Of a DNA stretch of 64,000 nt, positions 45,653 through 54,276 are shown piece by piece (the first letter of the stretch is position 1; the number at the start of each line of letters is the position of its first letter). Both the position numbers and the translations under genes were made by a program. Below the pieces are notes generated by a model, which saw nothing but the letters and a program-made list of their open reading frames with translations, was not told the origin of the DNA and did not search any database. Origin of the DNA: Tepidibacter hydrothermalis (lineage in GTDB: Bacteria > Bacillota > Clostridia > Peptostreptococcales > Peptostreptococcaceae); the NCBI RefSeq assembly GCF_029542625.1, contig NZ_CP120733.1, forward strand, positions 2,418,001-2,482,000. The letters are read 5' to 3'.

Positions 45653-46483
45653 TTATTTTATATAAATGACTATATCACCATTACCTGATACAAAATATTC
45701 GACAGTTTTTCCATTAAAAATTTCCTCTGTTGGATTATCAAATATTTCATTTTCTATATTACTTTTAATTTTACTCCACAATGTATTTGCTTCATCACCT
45801 AAATAATTGTTTAGTACTTTTAATAATTGTGTTTCAGCATCTTGTTTATATATAGTACTTTCTGATGCTCGGATATATGCCTTATATCCAGGTTTATTAA
45901 ATTTTATTACCCACATAGAAAACTTAGCATTTCCATTCGGTGTATAATATAATTCTTCTCCAACAGTAACTGTATTATTTGTTAAATCCTTTAATTCACC
46001 TAAATCTCCACCAGCAGAAGATTCTTCAATTTTAGTATCCTCTGTGTTTTCATTGCCACTTTCAAGAGTAGTTATATATACTGAATTAGTATCTCCATCC
46101 CACTTTACATTACAATCTAAAGACTCTGATATGAATCTAACAGGCACTAGAGTTCTACTATTAACTATCATTGCAGGTACATCTAATTTAACTTCACTTT
46201 CATTTACCTTAGCATTAACACCATCAATAACTAATTTAATCTGTTTATTCCCTTTAATTCCTGTAACTGTCTTTGTTGAAGCATCCCATCTGACTTCACA
46301 GCCTAATGCTTCAAATATAGCTCTTACAGGTACTAAAGTTCTTCCATCTTTTATTATTGAAGCAGTATCAATCTCTAACTTTGAATTGTTTACATAAACA
46401 CTTATGTCTTGTGCAAAACTACAGTTGAATAAAGTTAAAATAAGTGCAAATGTAGTTATTAAATATTTAAAATATCTTTTCAT
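45653..46483 (-). CDS. Secreted stalk-domain protein, paralogue 3 (one C-terminal repeat)
   Basis: This 276-aa protein opens with a signal peptide (MKRYFKYLITTFALILTLFNCSFA), then a diverged stalk domain (LVPVRAIFEALGCEVRWDAS, LVPVRFISESLDCNVKWDGD) and a single C-terminal repeat. It is the first gene of the three-gene run. Having one repeat rather than two makes it the likely ancestral form or a contracted copy. An AGGAGG ribosome site precedes the ATG. Confidence 0.85.
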   Translation of the reverse strand: MKRYFKYLITTFALILTLFNCSFAQDISVYVNNSKLEIDTASIIKDGRTLVPVRAIFEALGCEVRWDASTKTVTGIKGNKQIKLVIDGVNAKVNESEVKLDVPAMIVNSRTLVPVRFISESLDCNVKWDGDTNSVYITTLESGNENTEDTKIEESSAGGDLGELKDLTNNTVTVGEELYYTPNGNAKFSMWVIKFNKPGYKAYIRASESTIYKQDAETQLLKVLNNYLGDEANTLWSKIKSNIENEIFDNPTEEIFNGKTVEYFVSGNGDIVIYIK

Positions 46484-46642
46484 AAATTACCTCCTATTTA
46501 TTTTCTATAATGATTATACCAAATTATGTATGTAAAATGCTTATCTAATTAACTTAATAGCTATTTCTTTAATCTCTATCCTCAATATAGAAGTTAATCT
46601 AATAAATATACATCTTAATAATAGAAAAATTACTATTTAAAA

Positions 46643-46734
46643 GTCCTGACTGAGACAAGCAGTAACATGTGGATTCACTGGTTGTCTCTAAAATCGCTGA
46701 AGTTCACTCTATGACCTGCTTGTAGAGATTTTTT
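46643..46734 (+). ncRNA. Candidate structured small RNA ending in a terminator
   Basis: On the plus strand GAGACAA/TTGTCTC with CAGT/ACTG form one hairpin (46652-46688). ACAAGCAG can instead pair with CTGCTTGT (46717-46724), and TCTCTA/TAGAGA closes a third stem, followed by six Ts. The mutually exclusive pairings and terminal T-run resemble a small regulatory RNA or attenuator. No gene follows on the plus strand. No known RNA family was recognised. Confidence 0.45.
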
Positions 46735-46792
46735 ATACAATGTACATTTATATAGTAAGAATAAATTTCTTTTTTCTTATATATAATAAATC

Positions 46793-46862
46793 AAAGAAAC
46801 ACTATATAAAAAATATTAGAGTATATATTATTTCTCTAAACTTTTTATATAGTGTTTCTTTT
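46793..46862. terminator. Long hairpin (about 19-bp perfect arms), terminator-like
   Basis: AAGAAACACTATATAAAAA and its exact complement enclose a second TTAGAG/CTCTAA stem. T-rich ends occur on both strands. It lies downstream of the broken gene at 47051-47521 and upstream of the stalk-protein operon. Confidence 0.65.
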
Positions 46863-47050
46863 ATATTGTAAATTTAATTTATACGTTATTACGAATATCA
46901 ATTTGCCTAAATCGAATACATTTTTTGTATTTCGCTTAAAGTGTTGAAAATGCTTTATTTTAATAACTTCGAATCAAGTAATCGTTATCGTATTTTTCAA
47001 TAAGCAATTGAGTACAAGTATCATACAACTCATAGTTCCTATTAACATTC

Positions 47051-47521
47051 CTAATATAAAGTAGTAAAAAGCTCCTCAATTGTTAACAATTTATATTTAT
47101 CTTCAACTTCTAATTCTTCCATTCTTTTTTGTTTTAGTATATCGACTTCATCTTCTAATATTAATATTAAATTATCTTTTTTTAAATTACTATTATCCCA
47201 ATCTTTAAACCCTATTATATATCCCTTCGGATACTGAGTTTTGGTTAAAAATTCATATACTACTTCTTTTAATTTTTTTAACTCTCCATTTATATCAATC
47301 TCACAGTCCCAATTTTCACAATTATAAAAATTTTCAAATTCACTTAAATATTTAACCAATTCCATATTGTAATCTATATCAGGTCAAAAACATGTAATTT
47401 CATCTATATTATTTAATATATTAGAATGTATTGTTATGCGTTTTCCAAAACTATTTTCATTCATTATGAATTTATTTTTCCCTTTATATACTATTTTTTC
47501 TAAATTATTATTCAATTCCAC
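47051..47521 (-). pseudogene. Broken gene: 156-residue frame interrupted by one in-frame TGA
   Basis: A GTG at 47521 with an AGGGGAG ribosome site opens a frame VELNNNLEKIVYKGKNKF... that meets TGA at 47384-47386 (codon 46). It then continues in the same frame through MELVKYLSEFENFYNCENWD to 47051. The 104-aa downstream part has no ribosome site at its ATG (47365). One nonsense change, probably from TGG (Trp), is the simplest account. The family is not recognised; the acidic, beta-rich character resembles small immunity or SMI1-like proteins, but weakly. Confidence 0.7.
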
Positions 47522-47754
47522 TTTAACTCCCCTTTTTTTATAATATATAAATTAAAATATTTTCATGTGTGCGTAAGCACACCATTATATAAATATAAGT
47601 ATAAATATAAATATATAAACTTTATACTCTCCCAATTATGTATTAAAAAAAGCATGAATGAGAACACTTTCTTACATACTTAGGAACATACTTTGCATAA
47701 ATAAGAGCATTTGTGAATTACTACATTTGAGGTTAATATAAATACTTCACTTTA

Positions 47755-48405
47755 TTATCTACTACAAATAGGAATATATTCATTACACATTCTTCTAGGT
47801 AAAATTACTCCATCCTCATATTCAGTTTCAACCCAATTGCCTTTCTTTACCTTAACGATATCATTTTTATTAAATATATCATTCAAAGCTGAAATATAAC
47901 TTTTCCCAATACAAAGTTCTTCAGATGTTTTCCTATAAGATGGGAATGCTTTTCCTAATAAAGTATTATAATTCTTCTCATAGTAATAAAATAATCTTAG
48001 AGCCATCTCTTTTAGGTTTTTAACCTCTATTTCGTTATCATTACCTTTGATTGGGACTCTTAAAGTACATTCAATTATCTTATACATTGTATTAATATCT
48101 ACTTGGGTAAAATCGTTTTCAACACCTCTAATAGTAAGTTTAATGCATTCATATTTAACTATTTTGCTAGTTATCATATTTATGTACTTTAAGTCATTCA
48201 AAATTTCAAGATATTTCTTAAGCGTTCTCATGTCTTTCCATTCTATAGCTTTCAATAATTTTGTTGGATATATGTTAACGTTATCATTAAAACTAAAATT
48301 TTTTAAAATGACATATAATGCAAACGCATTGTGAGATATTCTTTTATCTAAAATCAAAGAATTTGGTACTTGTATTTTTTTTATTTTTTTTTCTTTTTCT
48401 CCCAT
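47755..48405 (-). CDS. Replication-initiator-like winged-helix protein
   Basis: This protein of about 216 aa starts at the ATG at 48405 (AAGGATG ribosome site); a longer frame from 48450 has no site. KIQVPNSLILDKRISHNAFA followed by a winged helix (LLKAIEWKDMRTLKKYLEIL) is the pattern of phage and plasmid replication or helix-turn-helix proteins. A second HTH-like segment, KTSEELCIGKSYISALNDIF, occurs near the end. It may start replication of the excised element, or regulate it. No iterons were found close by. Confidence 0.6.
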   Translation of the reverse strand: MGEKEKKIKKIQVPNSLILDKRISHNAFALYVILKNFSFNDNVNIYPTKLLKAIEWKDMRTLKKYLEILNDLKYINMITSKIVKYECIKLTIRGVENDFTQVDINTMYKIIECTLRVPIKGNDNEIEVKNLKEMALRLFYYYEKNYNTLLGKAFPSYRKTSEELCIGKSYISALNDIFNKNDIVKVKKGNWVETEYEDGVILPRRMCNEYIPICSR

Positions 48406-48865
48406 TAAATCATCCTTACAATTTATCATATTAAGAACTATATTCCACAATTCACTTTGGTTTTCTGTATTTTTATTGCTTTTATATACAATACTATTAG
48501 AAGGCTTTATTTTTTAATTTATAAATTATTTTTTTATTTAACTATTTCTTTAATCATGCAGTTAAGCTATTTTTTCATCTCTTTCTTTATCCTTATTTAC
48601 TTAAATAATAATCATTATTGTATCCCCTTTTTATTTTATATCTAAGACAAACTTAAGTATGAATAAGCACAAGATAATTTTTTTCCCTCCTTTTCATTTT
48701 TCTAAGTTTGTATTATAGCTTTAATATTTATAACTAATTTTTTATTTATTTTCTATTTTTTCTTATTTATGCTAAAACTATTTTATATAAAGTTGTTTTT
48801 ATTAAATCTTTTATTTATACTCTATTTAATATTGAAGGATTTAAATAAAATAGAATCTCTTTTTA
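48406..48865. other. 460-bp AT-rich gap
   Basis: Very T-rich on the plus strand. A hydrophobic 62-codon plus-strand frame exists but has no ribosome site, so it is not called. No repeats or RNA genes recognised. Confidence 0.45.
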
Positions 48866-49495
48866 CTATAACATTTCTGTTCCAAATAACTCTTTAAGCT
48901 CCTTATAATACTTATTTTGTTCAAATGGTTTATCTCCCAATTTATTATTCTCTGTTTCAATATCATACCTATCTAATATAATACTTATTATTTTTTTTAT
49001 AAGACCTATTTCTACTTGTTCACAATTTAAAATAGAATGAAAACTTGTATAGATATCTAATATCTCTTCCACTTTTGCCCTTTCTTTATTTGAATTTTTA
49101 TTTTTCATAAATTCATAGTCTAATAATTGGTTTCTGATTTTTCTTAAAGTTTCAATCGCTTTAATTTTACTATTTAAGTTTTTATACATACTAATACTAT
49201 TAAAATTATGCCTTAAATCACTCTCATCTTCGTCAATATCATCTATAAGTATAGACTGTATATACTTCTCTAATTTCATATCTTGAATTATAACTTTATC
49301 TTCTTCATTAAGTTTTTTTTGGAAATATTCCTTAGGAAGTTCAAATATTTCAGACAAAATATTCAAATGCTTATCAGGAATTTTTCTACTACCACTTACC
49401 CATGAATTTACTGTTTGTTTAGAAACCCCTAATTCTTCCCCTATATCTTTAAGCTGAACATGAAATTCTTTGCATATATACTTAATTCCTATCAC
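48866..49495 (-). CDS. XRE-family (Cro/CI-type) regulator
   Basis: This 209-aa protein has an N-terminal helix-turn-helix, LKDIGEELGVSKQTVNSWVS (about 16-35), and a longer charged helical C-terminal part with no peptidase or ligand domain recognised. Such proteins keep mobile elements silent. The upstream region has a perfect AGGTATTATACCT and flanking GAGTAC.../...GTACTGAG, which suit autoregulation. It lies between the replication-like gene and the HNH/integrase pair, so it may control excision or replication. Confidence 0.8.
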   Translation of the reverse strand: MIGIKYICKEFHVQLKDIGEELGVSKQTVNSWVSGSRKIPDKHLNILSEIFELPKEYFQKKLNEEDKVIIQDMKLEKYIQSILIDDIDEDESDLRHNFNSISMYKNLNSKIKAIETLRKIRNQLLDYEFMKNKNSNKERAKVEEILDIYTSFHSILNCEQVEIGLIKKIISIILDRYDIETENNKLGDKPFEQNKYYKELKELFGTEML

Positions 49496-49535
49496 TTAAT
49501 CCCTTCCTCCCTTTGTCATACCGAGTACGTCTTAA

Positions 49536-49548
49536 AGGTATTATACCT
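49536..49548. promoter_or_regulatory. Candidate operator of the XRE regulator
   Basis: AGGTATTATACCT is a 13-bp palindrome 41 bp upstream of the XRE start. Flanking GAGTAC and GTACTGAG make a second, outer imperfect symmetry. Confidence 0.5.
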
Positions 49549-49613
49549 CACTTGTAGTACTGAGTAAAGCATTTTTAGGAAATTTATTCTTAAATATGGC
49601 TTAATTATTCAAC

Positions 49614-49644
49614 AAAAAAGTAGCCAAATCAATGACTACTTTTC
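49614..49644 (-). terminator. Terminator of the zinc-ribbon HNH gene
   Basis: AAAAGTAG and CTACTTTT pair around 12 nt; on the minus strand a T-run follows. Confidence 0.75.
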
Positions 49645-49684
49645 TCAGTTTACAATATATATTTTCATTTAGCTTTTATTTAAT

Positions 49685-50938
49685 CTACTTATTCAAACTA
49701 AATGATTTTAATTCTTTCTCCAGTTTATCATCAAATTCACCTGAATAATATCTCTTTTTGAACTCTTCAAATTCCTCTGGTTTATTATCTCCTCTTCCAT
49801 ATATACTATGAAATAATCCATGTATTTTCCCGTTTAAGCATACTCCTAAGGGATATTTTTTATGCAATTCTATTAATTTATTCTCTAATATTTGTAGCTC
49901 TTCCTTACTATAGTCTCCTATCGTCTCATATACTTCTATATTTGTAATTTCAAAAACCTCTTGAACAATTTTATTAAAAGAATATAAGTGATGGATAACA
50001 TCAAATTTAGTACCTGTAATTACACACTTATAGTTGCTTTCTTTCTTACTCCTATTCTTCCACTCTTTAATTTTATATCTTAAATATTCAGTTATTGATG
50101 AAATGCCTCCTTTCCAATTATATGCATTTTCTCCTCTTCTACTTTCATAGTAGCACGTTCTACATCTTGACCCTTTCCTAAAGCCATTGTATGTCATATT
50201 TAAAGTATGTCCTTTTGGGCATTTGATTTTTAATTTTTCACTACTAACTAAATAATTTTCACTCAATAATTCATATCCGAAACTCTCTATATATTGTTTT
50301 ACTTCTGCATAACTAAATGTCTTTTTCGCAACTCTATTTTTTTCTCCACACTCTGGACACTGATATTGCTTATTAGTAATAAAATCTCCATATATTACAT
50401 CAAATCTATTTCCACAACTACACTCTAGCTTTAATTTGGTTTTTTTATCAATATACTCTTTACCTATCAATCTACAATTTCCATCACTTAATTTTTTTAC
50501 CTTTCTAGCAACATAGTCATATGAGTGTCTAAACAATTCCTTTAGCCTTTCATTGGAACACTCCCTACAAGTTCTTTTATTTCCGTTCTTAAATCTATAG
50601 AAAGTTGTAGTGTACTTCTTACCACACTTACATTCAAACTCTAATTTTTCATCAACATTTAAATATTTATCCGATATTAATCTACATCCACTCTGACTTT
50701 CTTGTTCAATGAAATTTTTAACTTTTTCATAAGTAAACTTAACATTCCCGTAACAGTATCTACATCTTCTGTTTTTTTGCATATCATCAAAATTTGTATC
50801 GTAAGTATGTCCTTTGTCACACTTAACATATACTCTAATTTTACCATTTTCTTCACGTTTTATATCTAATAACTCATACCCTTTTGCATTTTCATTTACA
50901 TATTCTCGAATTTTATCATAAGTCCATTTTTTTGCCAT
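49685..50938 (-). CDS. Multi-zinc-ribbon HNH protein (homing-endonuclease-like)
   Basis: This protein of about 417 aa has four repeats of a 60-70-residue unit, each with a Cys-x-Cys-Gly or CxKGH plus CxxC zinc ribbon (CDKGHTYDTNFDD...CRYC; CKCGKKYTTTF...CREC; CSCGNRFDV...CPEC; CPKGHTLNMTY...CRTC). A C-terminal region with ENAYNWKGGIS, CVITGTKFDVIHH and the later NGKIHGLFH looks like a modified HNH nuclease. This design is common in phage-encoded HNH and homing nucleases. It is 64 bp from the integrase gene. The ATG at 50938 follows GGAGGAG. Confidence 0.8.
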   Translation of the reverse strand: MAKKWTYDKIREYVNENAKGYELLDIKREENGKIRVYVKCDKGHTYDTNFDDMQKNRRCRYCYGNVKFTYEKVKNFIEQESQSGCRLISDKYLNVDEKLEFECKCGKKYTTTFYRFKNGNKRTCRECSNERLKELFRHSYDYVARKVKKLSDGNCRLIGKEYIDKKTKLKLECSCGNRFDVIYGDFITNKQYQCPECGEKNRVAKKTFSYAEVKQYIESFGYELLSENYLVSSEKLKIKCPKGHTLNMTYNGFRKGSRCRTCYYESRRGENAYNWKGGISSITEYLRYKIKEWKNRSKKESNYKCVITGTKFDVIHHLYSFNKIVQEVFEITNIEVYETIGDYSKEELQILENKLIELHKKYPLGVCLNGKIHGLFHSIYGRGDNKPEEFEEFKKRYYSGEFDDKLEKELKSFSLNK

Positions 50939-51002
50939 TTTTCTCTCCTCCAAAAACATAGTCGATTTTCTTATTATTTAAAACAAGTCTTAACAATAAA
51001 AT

Positions 51003-51980
51003 TTATAATCTCCATTTGTTAAGAGGAGAGTGCTTTTGATACTTCTTATTTATTTCTTCAGGTGTTAAATCCATATATGCCTCTTCTGTTACTTTGACAC
51101 TAGAATGACCCAATATTCTACTTAAAGTAAAGAAATCTCCTCCATTCAACAAATAATATTTTGAAAAATTATTACGAAGTTGATGCGGATGAATTTTTAT
51201 GTCTATTTTTTCTCCTGCTTTTCTTAATTGTGTTTCATATGAATTTATAGTTAACTGTGTTCCTTTATTCGTTGGAAATAAAAAATTTGTTTCTACATAT
51301 CTATCTTTATATTGCATCCATCGTCTTAAATTTTCTCCCATCCTAAGAGAAAAATAGACATATCTTTGATTTTTACCCTTAGTGTTTTCTACTAAAATCA
51401 CCTTATTTTTTATATCTATATTTTCTACCGTAAGAGATAAACATTCTCCTATTCTCATCCCACTGTCCAAGAGGAGCTTTGTTATAATGTGATTTCGATA
51501 GCCATGGAATGTCGTTGTATCAAAAGTTCTCAAAAGAGCCTTAAACGCCTCCTCAGATATGGTCTCTTTCATTTTTCTTTTAGTTTTGATTTTTTGTATT
51601 TTTTCAGTTGGATTTTTTCTAATCTCATTTTCTTCATATAGCCAATTGAAGAAAACTTTTATATTCCTAATGTAATTATTTATAGTTGAATCTGATATTT
51701 CTTTTTTGTAATCTTTTCGATTGTGAGGTTTATTTATTTCTATACTCTTTTGATTACTAGTAGTTGTATATTTACCTCGTTCTCTTAAATATTTAATATA
51801 TTGTCTTATATGCCCTGTTTGAATTTTTTCTACTTCTTCTACAGAAAATTTTTCTTGCATATATGAACCAAATAACTTTAATGTCTGTTCATAGGCTTTC
51901 ATTGTTTTTTTAGACAAGTTTTTTGAAGAACAATATATCATAAAGTTTTCAATTTGGAATTCAAAATCTGTCATTTTCAT
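51003..51980 (-). CDS. Tyrosine integrase of the spo0A-integrated element
   Basis: This protein of about 325 aa starts at ATG 51980 (GGAGGTG ribosome site); a longer frame from 52013 lacks one. Catalytic residues are Arg176 (GMRIGECLS), His266 and Arg269 (HPHQLRNNFS), His292 (LGHSSVKV) and Tyr302 (EEAYMDL). A SAM-like core-binding domain precedes them, with a basic insert (NRKDYKKEIS). It lies 157 bp from the right spo0A repeat, the usual place for an integrase. Its target is therefore a site within spo0A, near the codons for VGQDKIT. It reads away from the junction, in the same direction as spo0A. Confidence 0.93.
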   Translation of the reverse strand: MKMTDFEFQIENFMIYCSSKNLSKKTMKAYEQTLKLFGSYMQEKFSVEEVEKIQTGHIRQYIKYLRERGKYTTTSNQKSIEINKPHNRKDYKKEISDSTINNYIRNIKVFFNWLYEENEIRKNPTEKIQKIKTKRKMKETISEEAFKALLRTFDTTTFHGYRNHIITKLLLDSGMRIGECLSLTVENIDIKNKVILVENTKGKNQRYVYFSLRMGENLRRWMQYKDRYVETNFLFPTNKGTQLTINSYETQLRKAGEKIDIKIHPHQLRNNFSKYYLLNGGDFFTLSRILGHSSVKVTEEAYMDLTPEEINKKYQKHSPLNKWRL

Positions 51981-52030
51981 AAAAAAAACACCTCCATATT
52001 CTGATTTTTTCAAACCAATAAATATGAGGT

Positions 52031-52081
52031 GTTTATAGACTTACTAATAGACAGTTTATAGCTTTAAAACCTAGTTTATAG
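52031..52081. repeat. Three GTTTATAG direct repeats between the integrase and spo0A
   Basis: GTTTATAG occurs at 52031-52038, 52054-52061 and 52074-52081 (steps of 23 and 20 bp). A GGTGTTA...TAACACC hairpin follows at 52095-52114. Repeats of this size next to an att site are typical of integrase arm-type sites. Confidence 0.55.
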
Positions 52082-52136
52082 GTTTTCTATAAGTGGTGTT
52101 AAATATATAACACCAGTTCAACAAATTGAATTTACT

Positions 52137-52964
52137 CTATCTTACAGCTTTATGCTCAAGTCTTAATTTATCTGCAACCATTGCTATGAATTCTGAATTT
52201 GTTGGCTTTCCTTTTGTATTATGAACAGTATATCCAAATAATTGATTTATAGTATCAACTTTACCTCTGCTCCAAGCGACCTCTATAGCATGTCTTATAG
52301 CTCTTTCTACTCTTGATGGAGTAGTGTTGAATATCTTAGCTATATTAGGATATAACTCTTTAGTAACCGCACTTAAAAGTTCTACATTGTCTATTACCAT
52401 GGCTATAGCTTCTCTTAAATATAAATATCCTTTGATATGAGCAGGAACTCCTATCTCATGTATTATATTAGTTATTTCAGCTTCTATATTTCCAGTGTTT
52501 TTTATAAACTCAGTTTTAGCAGTTTTAAATTGTACTAACGGTTTATTATTTTCAAGTATAGATATACTTGTTTGACCAACCAATTCTCTTATCCTATTTA
52601 TAAACACACTAAAATCAAAAGGCTTAACTATATAGTAATCAGCTCCTAAATTTATAGCTCTTTGAGTTATCTTATCTTGTCCAACCGCAGACAATACTAT
52701 TATTTTTGGCATTTTTTTGATATCCATAGCATTTAATTTTTCTATAACTCCAAGACCATCAAGGTGTGGCATTATTATATCTAGTATTAGTAAATCTGGT
52801 TGTTTCTCTGACACTAAATCAAGAGCCTCAATACCATCTTTAGCTATACCTAATATTTCTATATCATCTTCATTTTGCAAATATTCTTTCAATATTTGGC
52901 AAAAGTCCTTATTATCATCTGCTATTATTAATTTTATTTTCTCTTTCACAGAATTACCCCCCAA
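52137..52964 (-). CDS. spo0A: Spo0A, sporulation master response regulator (host 5' end fused to element-borne 3' end)
   Basis: This 275-aa protein has a receiver domain with acidic pocket (ADD, 15-17), phosphorylated Asp62 (LLILDIIMP) and Lys114 (VKPFDF). A hinge and the C-terminal effector domain follow, including [20 protein letters not shown], the DNA-recognition helix. Phosphorylated Spo0A starts sporulation and represses growth-phase genes. The ATG at 52964 is inside a GGGGGG ribosome site; the GTG at 52949 is equally possible. From codon 94 onward the DNA is the element's copy (52138-52685), about 99% identical to the displaced original. The native terminator is lost. Confidence 0.95.
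   Translation of the reverse strand: MGGNSVKEKIKLIIADDNKDFCQILKEYLQNEDDIEILGIAKDGIEALDLVSEKQPDLLILDIIMPHLDGLGVIEKLNAMDIKKMPKIIVLSAVGQDKITQRAINLGADYYIVKPFDFSVFINRIRELVGQTSISILENNKPLVQFKTAKTEFIKNTGNIEAEITNIIHEIGVPAHIKGYLYLREAIAMVIDNVELLSAVTKELYPNIAKIFNTTPSRVERAIRHAIEVAWSRGKVDTINQLFGYTVHNTKGKPTNSEFIAMVADKLRLEHKAVR
52138..52685. repeat. Right copy of the 548-bp spo0A duplication
   Basis: Encodes Spo0A residues 94-275 within the intact gene and mirrors 30104-30651 without gaps. The recombination core should lie near its 5' (right) end at about 52660-52685. Confidence 0.93.
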
Positions 52965-52996
52965 TAAAAAGTATTATAATTATACAAGTTAACTAA

Positions 52997-53003
52997 TTCG
53001 ACA
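52997..53003 (-). promoter_or_regulatory. 0A box upstream of spo0A
   Basis: TGTCGAA (minus strand) matches the Spo0A-binding core exactly, 33-54 bp before the possible starts. This suggests autoregulation, as known for spo0A in Bacillus. Confidence 0.65.
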
Positions 53004-53035
53004 TCTGTATTAAATTTCCTTTAATTTATTTTAAC

Positions 53036-54049
53036 TTATTTCAACATCCAATCTATAAATATGGCATATCCTTTCTTAGGATCATTGACAAATACATGTG
53101 TTATAGCTCCTATTATTTTATTATTTTGTATTATCGGAGCTCCACTCATACCTTGTACTATTCCACCTGTATAGTTTATCAGATTTTTATCTACTATTTC
53201 AACTACCATACTCTTAGACTTTGGTTTATTTTGGTTAAATATCTTTTTTATTTTTATTTTATATCTTTTTATTCTATTGTTCTCATCAGTAAATAATATA
53301 TAGGCATCTCCTTTTTTAACTTCGTAATAGTGACCAACTTCTATAGATTTTAAGTCATTCCATCTATATTGGTTATTCATGATCCCCTTTATTCCAAAGT
53401 CATCGTTATGATTAAATTCACCCATTATAGTTTCTTTATCAAAGTCTCCTATTATTTCACCTGGAACTCCTGATGTTCCTTTTTTAACCCCTATTTTTTT
53501 AGGCTTATATAAAACACCATTTTTAACTTCTATTATACTTCCAGTATCTACATCTGTTATTCCATGCCCTAGGGCATAAAATTCTTTTGTTTTTGGATTA
53601 TAGCAAGTCAGCGTTCCTATTCCTGCTATTTTATCTCTTACCCAAACTCCTATTTTGTAAGTATCATCTTCATTATTTTTATATAATTTTATATTTTGAG
53701 ATATATACTTACCATCTCTTTTTATAGTTACGTTTATAAAATCTTTTTTTATATCATTTGTAATATCCTCTATATCTTGTGCTTTATTTACTTCTTTTCC
53801 TTCTATTTTTACTATTATATCTCCAATTTTTATGTTTCTATCTTTATATTTTAAATAATTTTCGTCTATTCCTATAACTAATACTCCTTTTGTATCAAGT
53901 TTTATTCCAGCTATATTTCCAAGTGGAATTAATTCTAATTTATCTTGATTAAAAGCTTGTGAAATTAAATTAAATGGTGTGAAACTTGTCAATATTGTAG
54001 ATAAAATTAATATTAAAATCAAAAATTTTCTCTTGGAAATTTTAGCCAT
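53036..54049 (-). CDS. spoIVB: SpoIVB signalling serine peptidase
   Basis: This protein of about 337 aa has an N-terminal membrane anchor (about 7-28), a PDZ domain (LVIGIDENYLKYK, IGDIIVKIEGKEV) and an S55 peptidase domain. The active-site Ser lies in QGMSGAPIIQNN and a conserved His in LGHGITDVD. In B. subtilis SpoIVB is secreted from the forespore and triggers pro-sigma-K processing. The sigK here seems to lack a long prosequence, so the role may differ, as in C. difficile. The ATG at 54049 follows GGAAGTG. spo0A follows, as in most spore formers. Confidence 0.93.
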   Translation of the reverse strand: MAKISKRKFLILILILSTILTSFTPFNLISQAFNQDKLELIPLGNIAGIKLDTKGVLVIGIDENYLKYKDRNIKIGDIIVKIEGKEVNKAQDIEDITNDIKKDFINVTIKRDGKYISQNIKLYKNNEDDTYKIGVWVRDKIAGIGTLTCYNPKTKEFYALGHGITDVDTGSIIEVKNGVLYKPKKIGVKKGTSGVPGEIIGDFDKETIMGEFNHNDDFGIKGIMNNQYRWNDLKSIEVGHYYEVKKGDAYILFTDENNRIKRYKIKIKKIFNQNKPKSKSMVVEIVDKNLINYTGGIVQGMSGAPIIQNNKIIGAITHVFVNDPKKGYAIFIDWMLK

Positions 54050-54246
54050 AAATATCACTTCCTTAATGTCATTTTAATATTAATTTTCCTAAAATCGTAC
54101 TTTTATATCCTCCACAAATAATAATAATATTGTAAAAAAGTTCTTTTCTAAAAAATCTTAAAATAATTTTTTAATATTCATAATAAAATTTATATTTATC
54201 ATAATTTAAGATGATTATAATTTTCTATTAATCAAAAAATTTTTAA

Positions 54247-54276
54247 AAAATAAAGATGTTTAAACATCTTTATTTT
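54247..54276. terminator. Palindromic terminator at the end of recN
   Basis: A perfect 30-bp palindrome (AAAATAAAGATGTTT and complement) includes the recN stop and ends in T runs. Confidence 0.8.

Larger units (their letters stand above)
46484..47050. other. 567-bp non-coding region with two strong RNA-like structures
   Basis: No protein gene is seen. Holds the candidate RNA/terminator at 46652-46734 and the long hairpin at 46793-46862. Confidence 0.55.
30652..52137. mobile_element. 21.5-kb integrative element inserted within spo0A, carrying Zorya and restriction genes
   Basis: The boundaries are set by the 548-bp spo0A repeats. An intact tyrosine integrase gene (51003-51980) lies 157 bp from the right repeat. 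The element carries a replacement spo0A 3' end that fuses in frame to the host 5' end, so the regulator stays whole. Contents: type II Zorya-like operon, unknown genes, a type IV-like restriction gene, a second tyrosine recombinase, three stalk-domain proteins, a broken gene, a replication-like protein, an XRE regulator and a zinc-ribbon HNH protein. No conjugation or phage structural genes were seen, so it is probably a mobilisable or satellite-type genomic island. Confidence 0.9.

Noticed and set aside
47384-47386. In-frame TGA as selenocysteine
   Set aside because: No bacterial SECIS-like hairpin is evident directly after it and the context (Phe-TGA-Pro) is not a known redox motif; a nonsense change is simpler.
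48457-48645. 62-aa hydrophobic plus-strand frame, possible toxin
   Set aside because: It has a TTG start without ribosome site; the hydrophobicity follows from T-rich DNA.
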